The notes: a model not told the origin generated them from the letters alone. A DNA stretch of 64,000 nt from Falsiroseomonas algicola (GCF_011040385.1 NZ_JAAIKB010000004.1:398353-462352), one strand, 5' to 3'. Counted from the stretch's first letter, positions 54,917 to 63,833 are shown. A program made the numbers and translations.

Positions 54917-55875
54917 TGGGCTTCCTCTGGGGTCTGCTGACGCAGGTGGTGCACCTGGCGCTCATGCTGGTGGCGGCGCCGCTGGTCGTGGGCGTCATCC
55001 GCTGGCTGAAGGCGCGGATGATGGGGCGAATCGGGGCCAGCCCGCTGCAGCCATTGCGCGACCTGAGAAAACTGCTGCTGAAGCGGCCGGTGCTGGCGGA
55101 GAATGCCAGCTGGATCAGCCGCGCGGCGCCCTATGCGGGCGCGGGGGCGGCGCTGGCTGCCGTGGCGCTGGTGCCGTCCTTCGCGCGGGGGATGGCCTTC
55201 GCGCCGCTCGCGGACCTCGTGCTGATCGCGGGGCTGCTGGCGCTGGGGCGCGTCGCGATGGCGCTGGCGGGGCTGGATGTCGGCACCGCCTTCGGCGGGC
55301 TCGGCGCGGCGCGGGAGATGAGCTTCGCGGCGCTGGCGGAACCGGCCCTGCTGCTGGCGGTGATGAGCTTCGCGATCCTGGCGGGGACCACGGGCCTCGA
55401 CGCCATCGCGGGCACGTTCCAGGAGGGGGCGCTGGGCCTTCGCGTCTCGCTCGGCCTGGCGCTGGTGGCGCTGCTGGCCGTGGCGGTGGCGGAGAATGCG
55501 CGCATCCCGGTGGACAACCCGGCGACGCATCTTGAGCTCACCATGGTGCATGAGGCGATGATCCTGGAGGCGTCGGGCCGCCACCTGGCGCTGTGGGAAG
55601 CCGCGGCGGCGCTGCGGCTGACCCTCTGGCTGGCGCTGCTGGCGGCGATCTTCTTCCCGTTCGGCACCGCGCCGTCCGGCTTTGCCCCGCTGGGGTGGTT
55701 GGTGGGGCTGGTCGCCTGGGTGGCCAAGATCGGGGTGCTCTGCCTGGCGCTGGCGGCCTTCGAGAGCGCGATCGCCAAGATGCGCGTCTTCCGGGTGCCG
55801 GAGTTCCTGGGCGCAGCGCTGCTGCTGGGCCTGCTCGGCGCGCTGCTGCTCTTCGTCTCGACGAGGCTGGCATGA
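54916..55875 (+). CDS. hyfC: Hydrogenase-4 component C-like (NuoH-type) subunit
   Basis: 319 residues, overlapping hyfB by one base (TGATG). Eight TM segments. GASPLQPLRDLRKLLLKRPV is the HyfC/NuoH cytoplasmic loop, and ENARIPVDNPATHLELTMVHEAMILEASG is the conserved acidic loop. It anchors the soluble arm to the membrane. Confidence 0.93.
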   Translation: MGFLWGLLTQVVHLALMLVAAPLVVGVIRWLKARMMGRIGASPLQPLRDLRKLLLKRPVLAENASWISRAAPYAGAGAALAAVALVPSFARGMAFAPLADLVLIAGLLALGRVAMALAGLDVGTAFGGLGAAREMSFAALAEPALLLAVMSFAILAGTTGLDAIAGTFQEGALGLRVSLGLALVALLAVAVAENARIPVDNPATHLELTMVHEAMILEASGRHLALWEAAAALRLTLWLALLAAIFFPFGTAPSGFAPLGWLVGLVAWVAKIGVLCLALAAFESAIAKMRVFRVPEFLGAALLLGLLGALLLFVSTRLA

Positions 55876-56549
55876 CCTTCGGCACGCCCGCCTATGACAT
55901 CGCGCATCTGCTGGGTGGCGGCGTGCTGCTGCTGTCCTTCGTGCTGCTCTACCAGCGGCGGATCGACGCGGTGATCAACGCCTTCGCCGTGCAGGGCGCG
56001 CTGCTGGCCGCCGCCGCGGCCTGGCAGGGATACATCCAGGGGGCGGCGGGGCTCTACGTGACGGCGGTGATCGCCGTGGTGGCGAAGGCGGTGCTGATCC
56101 CGCTGGCGCTGCGGCACGTGCTGGGTCGCTTCGGCCTGCAGCGCGCGGTGGAGCCGGCGCTCGGCGTCGGGCCTTCGCTGCTGGCGGCGGTCGCGCTGGT
56201 CGGGCTCTCCGTCCTGGTGGTGCTGCCGATCACGGCGGGCCAGGCGCAGGCGCTGACGCGGGAGGATCTGGCGCTGGCGCTCTCCGTCGTGCTGCTGGGC
56301 ATGCTGATGATGATCACGCGGCGGAATGCCATCAGCCAGGTGATCGGGCTGATGAGCCTGGAGAACGGGCTGATCCTGGGCGCCGTCGCCGTCACGGGCA
56401 TGCCGCTGGTGGTGGAGCTGTCCACGGCGGCGCTGGTGCTGATGGTGGCGGTGGTGGGTGGCGTCGTCGTCTTCCAGATCAGGGGGCGGCTGGAGACGCT
56501 GGATACGTCCTTCCTGCATCGGGCGCGGGGGGAGGAGCCGCCGGCATGA
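55872..56549 (+). CDS. hyfE: Hydrogenase-4 component E-like subunit
   Basis: 225 residues overlapping hyfC (ATGA). Six or seven TMs; RRNAISQVIGLMSLENGLIL is the NuoK-like motif with the membrane Glu in LENG. HyfE replaces NuoK/J of complex I. A pair of repeats, not a gene, separates it from hyfF. Confidence 0.9.
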   Translation: MTFGTPAYDIAHLLGGGVLLLSFVLLYQRRIDAVINAFAVQGALLAAAAAWQGYIQGAAGLYVTAVIAVVAKAVLIPLALRHVLGRFGLQRAVEPALGVGPSLLAAVALVGLSVLVVLPITAGQAQALTREDLALALSVVLLGMLMMITRRNAISQVIGLMSLENGLILGAVAVTGMPLVVELSTAALVLMVAVVGGVVVFQIRGRLETLDTSFLHRARGEEPPA

Positions 56550-56566
56550 GGGCTTCGCTGGTAAGT

Positions 56567-56642
56567 TGGGGAAGGCGCTGCCTTCCCCAAACCCCATCCG
56601 CCCCCTCTGATGGATTTGGGGGCGAACCGCCCCTGGACCGTC
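56567..56642 (+). repeat. Interspersed double-hairpin repeat, copy C
   Basis: Hairpin GGGGAAGG.GCTG.CCTTCCCC, then CCCCATCCGCC and a diverged second hairpin, ending CTGGACCGTC. Head to head with copy D. Confidence 0.7.
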
Positions 56643-56654
56643 GTCAATTGAAGG

Positions 56655-56716
56655 GTTCCAAGGGCCCGCTGGCCCTTGGCGGGGGGTGCAGGGGGGCGGA
56701 GCCCTCCCTGCATAGC
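56655..56716 (-). repeat. Interspersed double-hairpin repeat, copy D
   Basis: Reverse-oriented: CCAAGGGCCCGCTGGCCCTTGG hairpin, GCGGGGGGTG, then the AGGGGGGCGGAGCCCTCCCT hairpin. Same type as copy A. Ends 5 bases before the hyfF ATG and would fold in the hyf leader. Confidence 0.7.
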
Positions 56717-56721
56717 CGCCC

Positions 56722-58179
56722 ATGACGTTCCACTGGGCCTGGGCGGTGGTCTTCCTCCCCTGGATCGGCGCCATCGCGCTCGCCGCCATGCCGCCGCGTG
56801 GCCGGATGCCGGCCTTGGTGAACCTCGGCGTCTCCGCGCTCAGCCTGGTGCTGGCGCTCGTGTTGCTGGCGCAGCCCTATGGCGTGCAGGGCTGGACGCG
56901 GACGGATGCGCTGAACCTGCCCTTCGTGCTGCTCTCCGCCATCGTGGGCTGCACCACCGCCGCCTTCTCCGCCGCGACGGTCGATGCGGAGGGCTTCGAC
57001 GAGTTGCGCGCCCGCGCCTACCACGCCGCCTTCCAGGTCTTTATGGGCGCGCAGTTCCTGGCGCTGCTGTCGGACAATCTCGGCGTGATGTGGGTGGCGA
57101 TCGAGATCGCGACGCTCGCTTCCGTGCTGATGGTGGCGGTGCATGGCACGCCATCGGCGGTGGAGGCGGCGTGGAAGTTCTTCATCCTCTGCGGCGTCGG
57201 CATCGCATTGGCGCTGTTCGGGACGATCCTGCTGTATCTCGCGGCGCAGCCGGTGATCGGCGCGGGGGATCCGGGGCTGTCCTGGGGCGCGCTCGCCGCC
57301 GTGGCGGCGAAGTGCGACCCGGGCGTGCTGAGCCTTGCCTTCGTCTTCCTGCTGGTGGGCTATGGCACCAAGGCGGGGCTGGTGCCGCTGCATTCCTGGC
57401 TGCCGGATGCGGAGGCCGAGGGCCCGCTGCCGATCAACGCCGTGCTGTCGGGGCTGCTGCTGAACGCGGCGCTGTTCGCCGTGCTGCGGGCCAAGGCGAT
57501 CGTCGGCGCGCATCCGGAGGCGATGGCGCCGGGGCCGCTGATGGTGGCCTTCGGCCTGGCGTCGCTGCTGCTCGCGGGCTTCGCGCTGTGGCGGCGGCGG
57601 GATGCGCGGCGGCTCTTTGCGTGGTCCAGCATCGAGCATATGGGGCTCGCCACCTTCGCCTTCGGCATCGGCGGCGTGGCGGCGAATCTCGCGGGGCTGC
57701 TGCACATGCTGGGCCATTCGCTGGTGAAGTCGGGCGTCTTCTTCGCCATCGGCGCGGCGGCGCAGATCAAGGGCAGCCAGAAGGTGGCGGATATCGGCGG
57801 GCTGGCGCGCAGCCATCCGGGGCTGGGCTGGGCGCTGGCCTTGGGGATCGCGGCGCTGGCGGGGCTGCCGCCCTTCACGCTCTTCGTCTCCGAATTCTCC
57901 ATGGTGGTGGCGACCGCCGCGGCGCAGCCCTGGCTGCTGCTGCCGCTCGGCCTCGGCCTGCTGGTGGCGGCGGCGGCGCTGGTGACGGTGCTGCAGCGGC
58001 TGTGCCTGGGGGCGCCCACACCGGACAACCCGACGGAGGACGCCTTCTCCCTGCCCGGCGGCGTGCTCTGGGCCAGCATCCCCACCTGGCTGCACCTGGT
58101 GCTGGCGGCGCTGCTGGCGCTGGCGGCGCCGGCCGGCCTGGCGGCGATGCTGCGCGAAGGCGCGAGGGTGCTGGGATGA
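56722..58179 (+). CDS. hyfF: Hydrogenase-4 component F-like subunit
   Basis: 485 residues, about 14 TM segments. Second antiporter-like subunit: LLVGYGTKAGLVPLHSWLPDAEAEGPLPINAVLSGLLLN and SSIEHMGLATFAFGIGG, LLHMLGHSLVKSGVFFAIG. Membrane proton-translocation arm. Overlaps hyfG by 4 bases. Confidence 0.93.
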   Translation: MTFHWAWAVVFLPWIGAIALAAMPPRGRMPALVNLGVSALSLVLALVLLAQPYGVQGWTRTDALNLPFVLLSAIVGCTTAAFSAATVDAEGFDELRARAYHAAFQVFMGAQFLALLSDNLGVMWVAIEIATLASVLMVAVHGTPSAVEAAWKFFILCGVGIALALFGTILLYLAAQPVIGAGDPGLSWGALAAVAAKCDPGVLSLAFVFLLVGYGTKAGLVPLHSWLPDAEAEGPLPINAVLSGLLLNAALFAVLRAKAIVGAHPEAMAPGPLMVAFGLASLLLAGFALWRRRDARRLFAWSSIEHMGLATFAFGIGGVAANLAGLLHMLGHSLVKSGVFFAIGAAAQIKGSQKVADIGGLARSHPGLGWALALGIAALAGLPPFTLFVSEFSMVVATAAAQPWLLLPLGLGLLVAAAALVTVLQRLCLGAPTPDNPTEDAFSLPGGVLWASIPTWLHLVLAALLALAAPAGLAAMLREGARVLG

Positions 58180-59690
58180 GCGGCGCAGCTTCCGCCTGGA
58201 TCCGCCGGGGTTCGCCGCAGGGCTGCGCGCCGCATGAGCGCTACCTGCTGGCCCCCGCCGCCTTCGGCGATCTGCGCGATGCGCTGCGCGCGGAGCCGAC
58301 GCTCGCCTTGCTCTCCTTCTGGGCGGAGCCGGGCTTCGTGCATGCGGCGTTCCTCGATGAGGTCGAGAACACCGTGCTGCTGGCCTCCACCCCCACGCAG
58401 GACGGGCACTACCCCGCGCTGTCCCCCGCCCGCCCGGGCGCAGTGCGGTTCGAGCGGATGATGGGCGACCTCTGGGCGCTGCGGGCGGAGGGGGGCGTGG
58501 ACCTGCGGCCCTGGCTCGACCATGGGCGCTGGCCGGTCATCGGGCCGAATGCCGCGAAGCCCGCCCGCCGCACCTTGCCGGCGGAGCAGCCGGAGTTCCT
58601 GCCCATCGAGGGTGAGGGCTGGCACCAGATCCCCGTCGGCCCCGTCCATGCCGGCATCATCGAGCCCGGGCATTTCCGCTTCACCGTGCAGGGGGAGATG
58701 GTGGTCCGGCTGGAGCAGCGGCTGGGCTACACGCACAAGGGCACGATCGGGCTGATGATCGGCAAGTCGCCCCGCGCCGCCGCGCGCTATGCCGCGCGGC
58801 TGTCCGGCGACACCACCGTTGCCCATGCGCTGGCCTTCGCGCTCGCCGCCGAGGCCGCGACGGGCACCACGCCGCCGCCGCGCGCCATCTGGCTGCGCTG
58901 CGTGATGCTGGAGCTGGAGCGGATCGCGAACCACCTGAACGATTGGGGCTTCGTCTGCAACGACGCCGCCTTCGCCTTCCCGCATGCAAGATGCGGCGTG
59001 CTGCGGGAAGGCGTTCTGCGCGCGAATGCGGCCGCCTTCGGCCACCGCCTGCTGATGGACCGCGTCATCCCGGGCGGGCTGGCGATGGAGATGCTGCCGG
59101 GCGGCGCGGAGGCGATCCTGGCCGCGCTCGATGCGGTGGAGGCGGAGATGCCGGCGCTGCTGTCGATCTATGACAGCCATGCGAGCCTGCAGGACCGCGT
59201 GGTGGGCACCGGGATCGTGACGCCGGCGCTGGCGGCGGCCTTCGCCGCCGGCGGGCATGTCGGCCGTGCCTCCGGCCGCGGCTTCGATGCGCGCGTCGCG
59301 CTGCCCCACGCGCCCTATGATTCGCTGGTGCCCGAGGCCGCGCTGCGGAGCGAGGGCGATGTCGATGCGCGCGTCCGCATCCGCATCGCGGAGATCGAGG
59401 AATCCATCGCCCTGGTGCGGGAGGCCCTGGCCGCCGCGGCCCCGGGCGAGATCCATGTCCCACTGCCGCAGAAGGGCGGCGAAGGGATCGCGATCGCCGA
59501 GGGCTTCCGGGGCGAGATCGTCACCTGGATGGCGCTGGATGATGGCGGGCTGATCCGCGCGGTCTTCCCGCGCGATCCGTCCTGGCTGCAATGGCCGCTG
59601 CTGGAAGCGGCGATCGAGGGCAACATCGTCGCCGACTTCCCGCTGTGCAACAAATCCTTCAACTGCTCCTACAGCGGATGCGACCTGTGA
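58176..59690 (+). CDS. hyfG: Hydrogenase-4 large-subunit-like (NuoC-NuoD fusion), lacks NiFe CxxC
   Basis: 504 residues. Residues 1-145 resemble NuoC, the rest NuoD/HyfG. Where a [NiFe] hydrogenase has RVCGICxxxH, this protein has RLSGDTTVAHA (210-220), which is complex I-like. The C-terminal end is PLCNKSFNCSYSGCDL, with Cys491, Cys497 and Cys502 but not the DPCxxC motif. It therefore cannot hold a normal NiFe centre and fits the energy-converting hydrogenase-related (Ehr) group. Substrate of the complex unknown. Confidence 0.9.
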   Translation: MSGAASAWIRRGSPQGCAPHERYLLAPAAFGDLRDALRAEPTLALLSFWAEPGFVHAAFLDEVENTVLLASTPTQDGHYPALSPARPGAVRFERMMGDLWALRAEGGVDLRPWLDHGRWPVIGPNAAKPARRTLPAEQPEFLPIEGEGWHQIPVGPVHAGIIEPGHFRFTVQGEMVVRLEQRLGYTHKGTIGLMIGKSPRAAARYAARLSGDTTVAHALAFALAAEAATGTTPPPRAIWLRCVMLELERIANHLNDWGFVCNDAAFAFPHARCGVLREGVLRANAAAFGHRLLMDRVIPGGLAMEMLPGGAEAILAALDAVEAEMPALLSIYDSHASLQDRVVGTGIVTPALAAAFAAGGHVGRASGRGFDARVALPHAPYDSLVPEAALRSEGDVDARVRIRIAEIEESIALVREALAAAAPGEIHVPLPQKGGEGIAIAEGFRGEIVTWMALDDGGLIRAVFPRDPSWLQWPLLEAAIEGNIVADFPLCNKSFNCSYSGCDL

Positions 59691-59744
59691 GGGCTCTCGG
59701 AGGTTTCGGGTGACAGGCGCCGGCGCTTCCGCTGTGGTCGGCCC

Positions 59745-59981
59745 ATGAGTGGTCGCGTTCACAGCAAGGCCAGCGCCGCGAAGGGCGCCACGGGCCAGTT
59801 CACCGTCACGCTGTTCAAGCCCGGTCCCGGCCGCGGCGTGCTGGAACACTGGGCCTATTCCGACCGCGCCCATGCGCTGGACGAGATCGGCTGGATCGCG
59901 GAGCGGGTGCCGCCGGGCACCGAGCTGCTGCTGCGCGATCCCGAGGGCAACGATTTGCTTCGGATGGCACGCACGGCATGA
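59745..59981 (+). CDS. 78-residue protein inside the hyf-like operon
   Basis: Lies 54 bases after hyfG and overlaps hyfI by 4 bases (ATGA). Charged N-terminus, then a compact alpha/beta-like segment, FTVTLFKPGPGRGVLEHWAYSDRAHALDEIGWIAERVPPGTELLLRDPEGNDLLRM. No Cys, no TM. Not a known Hyf/Nuo subunit to me. The overlap argues for real translation with hyfI. Confidence 0.6.
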   Translation: MSGRVHSKASAAKGATGQFTVTLFKPGPGRGVLEHWAYSDRAHALDEIGWIAERVPPGTELLLRDPEGNDLLRMARTA

Positions 59982-60559
59982 AGACCTTCGGCCGCCTGCT
60001 CTGGCCCCGCCTCGCCCAGGGGCTCGTGGGCAAACCGCTCACGGAGCCCGCGACCCCGCCGCCGCCCGAGGTGGTGGAGGCGCTGGCCGCGCGGGTGGAG
60101 GCGACGGCGCGGGCCAGGCTCGGCCGGAGCCTGTCGATCCGCCAGGTCGATGCCGGGTCCTGCAATGGCTGCGAGCTGGAGGTGAATGCGCTGAACGGCG
60201 TGCTCTATGACCTCGAGCGCTTCGGGCTGCGCTTCGTCGCCTCCCCCCGGCATGCCGATGTGCTGCTGGTGACGGGGCCGGTGACACGCAACATGCGGGA
60301 GGCGCTGGAGCGCACGCGGGCCTGCACGCCGGAGCCCTGCTGGGTGGTGGCGGTCGGCGATTGCGCGGCGGATGGTGGTGTCTTCAAGGGCAGCTATGCG
60401 GTGGAGGGCGGCGTGACGCCCGTGCTGCCGGTGGACCTGGTCATCCCCGGCTGCCCGCCCGCGCCCGCGCAGCTGCTGGAAGGGCTGCTGGCGCTGCTGG
60501 GCGCGCAGGAGGAGCCGAAGCGCGTGGTGGCCGGGGCGGCCGCGGAGCCCGAGCTGTAA
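59978..60559 (+). CDS. hyfI: Hydrogenase-4 component I-like (NuoB-type) [4Fe-4S] subunit
   Basis: 193 residues. Ligands for the proximal N2-type cluster: Cys62 and Cys65 (GSCNGCE), Cys129 (GDCA), Cys159 (PGCPP). All four are intact, so electron transfer at the quinone-side is plausible even though the large subunit lacks NiFe ligands. No HyfH ferredoxin, HyfA or Hyp maturase genes are in the window. Confidence 0.93.
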   Translation: MKTFGRLLWPRLAQGLVGKPLTEPATPPPPEVVEALAARVEATARARLGRSLSIRQVDAGSCNGCELEVNALNGVLYDLERFGLRFVASPRHADVLLVTGPVTRNMREALERTRACTPEPCWVVAVGDCAADGGVFKGSYAVEGGVTPVLPVDLVIPGCPPAPAQLLEGLLALLGAQEEPKRVVAGAAAEPEL

Positions 60560-60561
60560 CC

Positions 60562-60626
60562 GATGACGGTCAAGGCCCGTCTCGGGCCTGGCGGATGGGG
60601 TATGGGGAAGGCAGAGCCTTCCCCAT
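60562..60626 (-). repeat. Interspersed double-hairpin repeat, copy E
   Basis: Reverse orientation of copy B: ATGACGGTC, hairpin AGGCCCGTCTCGGGCCT, GGCGGATGGGG, hairpin GGGGAAGGCAGAGCCTTCCCC. Starts two bases after the hyfI stop. Confidence 0.75.
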
Positions 60627-60916
60627 CAGAGCCGCAGGCACCCCTTCGGCAGCGCCGGCCACACGAACCAGGCCCCGTTGGCATAGAGCCGTGCCGGCAG
60701 TCCCGGCGCCTCGTCCCGCAGCAGCACGAAGCCGGCCCCGGTTTCCAGCAGCGCCGCGTCCGTGGCGCTGACCGCCCGGGCCAGGGCGGCCGAGGGCCCG
60801 AAGGCGATGGCGCCCGGCGGGTCCACCACCAGCGCCAGCGCCGCCATGCCGCCGAACCAGGCCAGCAGGGCCAGCGTCGCGCCGCGCAACAGGCGGAGCG
60901 TGCCCTCAATAGTCAT
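60626..60916 (-). CDS. Small one-TM membrane protein
   Basis: 96 residues. Hydrophobic segment about 12-32 (ALLAWFGGMAALALVVD), then a mixed C-terminal part. Overlaps the preceding gene by 11 bases. Function unknown; last gene of the FAD oxidoreductase group. Confidence 0.55.
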   Translation of the reverse strand: MTIEGTLRLLRGATLALLAWFGGMAALALVVDPPGAIAFGPSAALARAVSATDAALLETGAGFVLLRDEAPGLPARLYANGAWFVWPALPKGCLRL

Positions 60917-61985
60917 AGGCGTGCTCGAAGCTGGCGCCAGCCGCCGCGGCCTCCCGCATCAGCCGGGCGAGGTCGGGCACCGCCACATCCAGGCCGAGGC
61001 GCCGCCAGCCGGGGCGGGACTGGATGGGCAGGGCGAAGACCGGGTCGCCCGGCAGCGCCGCGCCGTCCGGCGCCACCACGGTGACGAGGATGCGGGGATT
61101 GCCCGCGATCTCCCGCACCTCGCCCCCGCGTTCCGCGATCCCGGCGAGGATTTGCGTCAGTGCCCGGTAGCGGGGGGTCTCGATCAGGGTCGCGCCGTCC
61201 TCGAAGCGACGCAGCACGGTGATGCGGGGATCGGCCTCCGGCTGCCCGCCCATGACCACGCTGCGGATGCGCAGCGCGGCCGGGGAGGCGCCGGCCAGCG
61301 CGCCGATCGCGACCGCATAGGCGGCGCGGCCGCCATAGAGGGCGCTGAGCCAGGCGCGGCGTTCGGTGCTGCGGAGGACGCTGACCTCGCCATAGGGCGT
61401 CTCCTCCCACAGGCGGGAGAGTTCGGTCGCGAAGGGGTATTCATACCAGGGCACCTGGCGGAGGAAGGTCGCGTAATCCTCCGCGACGCGCAGGGCGAAT
61501 TCATCCTCCGGCGTGCGGCGCGGGCCGCGGGCCCAGGCGGTCAGCGCGCCGATGCTGCGCTCATAGGCGCCGATCACCGCCATCTCCGCCGTGAAGCTGA
61601 TGCCGATGACATAGTTGGTGGTCTTCTGGTCCGCCGTCGCCGCGCCGGTGCGCGCGGCCTCCCGCGTCGCGTTGCAGAGGCTGCGCCAGAAGCCGGCGAT
61701 GGAGGCGAGGTAGTCGAAGGAGGATTCGGAGGCCTGGCGCGCGACGCCGGCCATGTCCTCATAGGCGTGGACGATGAACCACTCGGGATAGGTCAGGAAG
61801 CTGTCGCCCGCCGCGCGGCGCCATTCCGCGCCGCCGAGGTCGTAGCGCGGCGCGGGCGGGGCGCGGTCGGTGGATTCCGCGACACAGCGCTGTTCGACCA
61901 CCACCACGGGCGCCGCGGCGAGCAGCAGCAGCGGCAGCACCACCAGCGCGATGCGCCGGGCCCAGCGCCAGCGGCGGCGCTTCAT
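60906..61985 (-). CDS. Membrane-anchored protein of unknown function
   Basis: 359 residues from the ATG giving MKRRRWRWARR. Strong positive cluster then one TM helix (about 12-32), so the bulk is likely periplasmic. Conserved-looking motif SFLTYPEWFIVHAYEDMA near residue 60. No enzymatic motif recognised. Overlaps upstream and downstream genes by 4 and 11 bases. Confidence 0.65.
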   Translation of the reverse strand: MKRRRWRWARRIALVVLPLLLLAAAPVVVVEQRCVAESTDRAPPAPRYDLGGAEWRRAAGDSFLTYPEWFIVHAYEDMAGVARQASESSFDYLASIAGFWRSLCNATREAARTGAATADQKTTNYVIGISFTAEMAVIGAYERSIGALTAWARGPRRTPEDEFALRVAEDYATFLRQVPWYEYPFATELSRLWEETPYGEVSVLRSTERRAWLSALYGGRAAYAVAIGALAGASPAALRIRSVVMGGQPEADPRITVLRRFEDGATLIETPRYRALTQILAGIAERGGEVREIAGNPRILVTVVAPDGAALPGDPVFALPIQSRPGWRRLGLDVAVPDLARLMREAAAAGASFEHAYDY

Positions 61986-62386
61986 CCGCGGCGCGCGCCC
62001 AGCCATCCCGCCGCGATCCCGAAGCCGCCCAATGCCAGATGGGGAATGCTGGAAAGGAAACTGATCATCCAGGGCATGTCCCGCGCGATGCCATGGATGA
62101 AGAGGCTGAGGTCGAGGAAGCTGGCGCCGGTCAACACGCCGCAGACGCCATCGACGAAGTAGAGCGTGCCGAAGACCTTGAGGAAGGAGATCGAGGCCGC
62201 GCGCCCCATCGCGACCGCAGCCAGCGCCCAGAGCGCGGAGGCCAGGTGCAGCGCATCCTTGTAGATGTCGAGGCGAAAGAGCCCGAAGACCCGGCCCTCC
62301 GCATCGACGAAGGCGGGGACGTAGTTGGTGATGGCCGCGAAGAGCAGGGCGGCGGCAAGGAGGGAGGCGGCAAGACGTGGGCTCAT
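61982..62386 (-). CDS. Four-TM membrane protein, unknown function
   Basis: 134 residues from the ATG giving MSPRLAASLLAAALLFAAITNYVPAFVDAEGRVFGLF. Four hydrophobic helices; LFRLDIYKDALHLASALWALAAV is reminiscent of DUF4383-type proteins, but the match is uncertain. Starts 2 bases past the FAD oxidoreductase stop. Confidence 0.6.
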   Translation of the reverse strand: MSPRLAASLLAAALLFAAITNYVPAFVDAEGRVFGLFRLDIYKDALHLASALWALAAVAMGRAASISFLKVFGTLYFVDGVCGVLTGASFLDLSLFIHGIARDMPWMISFLSSIPHLALGGFGIAAGWLGARRG

Positions 62387-62387
62387 C

Positions 62388-63833
62388 TCAGGCAAGATAG
62401 CCGTCCCACAGCGCGTGTCGGAACAACAGGCCGGGATCATAGTGGCGCTTGCGCTCCGCGAAGAAGGCCGCGCGGGAATAGGCGCGCTGGAACTGGTCCC
62501 GCCGCGCATGCAGGCGGTAGGGCAGGTAGTAGGCGCCGCCGAGGTCGATGACGCGCTCCACCAGCGCCTCCGTCATCAGCAGCATGTCGGCCTCCCCCTC
62601 CGCCGAGATGTCCTGGGAGAAGGACATCACCGCCGCGATGCGCGGCTGCGGCGCGTAGCGGAGCACGCTCAACTCATCCGTGCCGACATAGCGCAGTGTC
62701 ACATTGATGAATTCCGCCGCGGCGGGCGGGATGATGTCGCGGCAGGCCTGGCGGAAATCGCGGAAGCGGTCGGGCGGCACGAAGTATTCGTGCAGGATGT
62801 CGGTGCGCCGCCGGGCGGTGTTCGCCAGGTTGGAGACGGGCTCGACCATCAGCGTGTTGCGGGTGGCAAGGCCGGTGCCGATGGCGGGCATCAGGCGCGT
62901 CTCCGCCACCCAGCGCAGGCGCTTCGCCGTCTCGCTGCCGATCTGCTGGCGGTAGATGGTGTTGGAGATGCCGGTCATCAGGCTGTGGTTGGCGGCCGGG
63001 GGCAGCGTGGCGGGTTGCGGCGAGACGGCGCGATAGACCGTCAGGATCGCATCGTCGAACAGCGATTCCCGCGCGACGGAAAGACGGCCATAGGCCATGG
63101 AGACGGTCGGGTCGCGCGCGACCTGGGGGATGAAGGCCTCGGCGAACTCGGCGCCGGGCAGCAGCTGCGCATAGGGGCGGAGCATGAGGTTGGGCACGAC
63201 CTCGATATCCAGGTCGAGGATGACGCCGAACAGCCCGTAGCCGCCGGCCATCAGGCCGAAAAGCTCCGCGTTGCTGTCGCGGGAGCAGTCCAGGATGGTG
63301 CCATCCGCCAGCATGATGCGGCAGGACCGGACGGTGCTGGCGAAGGGACCGTGCGGCACGGGCCAGCCATGGGCGTTGACGCTGAAGGTGGCAGCCGCGC
63401 CGAAATCGGCGTTGGACTGCATGACCTTGGGCGAGAGCCCCTGCGGGTCCAGCCAGCCGATGATCTCCGACCATGTGGCACCAGCCGAGACGCGCGCGAT
63501 GCCGTTGGCGCGGTCCAGCTCGAACCAGGGATTCGTCAGCGTGATGCCGGTGCCGTCCCGCGCCAGGGACTGCGAGCCCATGGAATGGCGAGCGGCGCCG
63601 ACCACGACGGGGCGGCGGGCGGCGGCGGCCTCGCGTAGTTCGCGGCGCAGCGCCTCATGCCACTGTCCCGCGCGGTCCGTGACGGGGCGCCAGTGGCGGG
63701 CGACGGGCGTGGGGTTCAGGCGGCTGGCATCGTTCATCACGATGCGCGGTGTCGCGCCCTGGGCGGCGGCGAGGCCCGGCAGCAGGGAGGCGGCGGCGGT
63801 CAGGGCATCCCGGCGGGTGATCGGCACGCGCAT
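62388..63833 (-). CDS. FAD-linked oxidoreductase (FAD_binding_4 type), Tat-exported
   Basis: 481 residues from the ATG giving MRVPITRRDALTAAASLLPGLAAAQ, a twin-arginine-like signal. The FAD domain has RRPVVVGAARHSMGSQSLARDGTGI, SAGATWSEIIGWL and the loop AATFSVNAHGWPV (usually GG.I..N.HG). The C-terminal end resembles lactone/alditol oxidases. Substrate unknown. Heads a four-gene group with membrane proteins. Confidence 0.85.
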   Translation of the reverse strand: MRVPITRRDALTAAASLLPGLAAAQGATPRIVMNDASRLNPTPVARHWRPVTDRAGQWHEALRRELREAAAARRPVVVGAARHSMGSQSLARDGTGITLTNPWFELDRANGIARVSAGATWSEIIGWLDPQGLSPKVMQSNADFGAAATFSVNAHGWPVPHGPFASTVRSCRIMLADGTILDCSRDSNAELFGLMAGGYGLFGVILDLDIEVVPNLMLRPYAQLLPGAEFAEAFIPQVARDPTVSMAYGRLSVARESLFDDAILTVYRAVSPQPATLPPAANHSLMTGISNTIYRQQIGSETAKRLRWVAETRLMPAIGTGLATRNTLMVEPVSNLANTARRRTDILHEYFVPPDRFRDFRQACRDIIPPAAAEFINVTLRYVGTDELSVLRYAPQPRIAAVMSFSQDISAEGEADMLLMTEALVERVIDLGGAYYLPYRLHARRDQFQRAYSRAAFFAERKRHYDPGLLFRHALWDGYLA

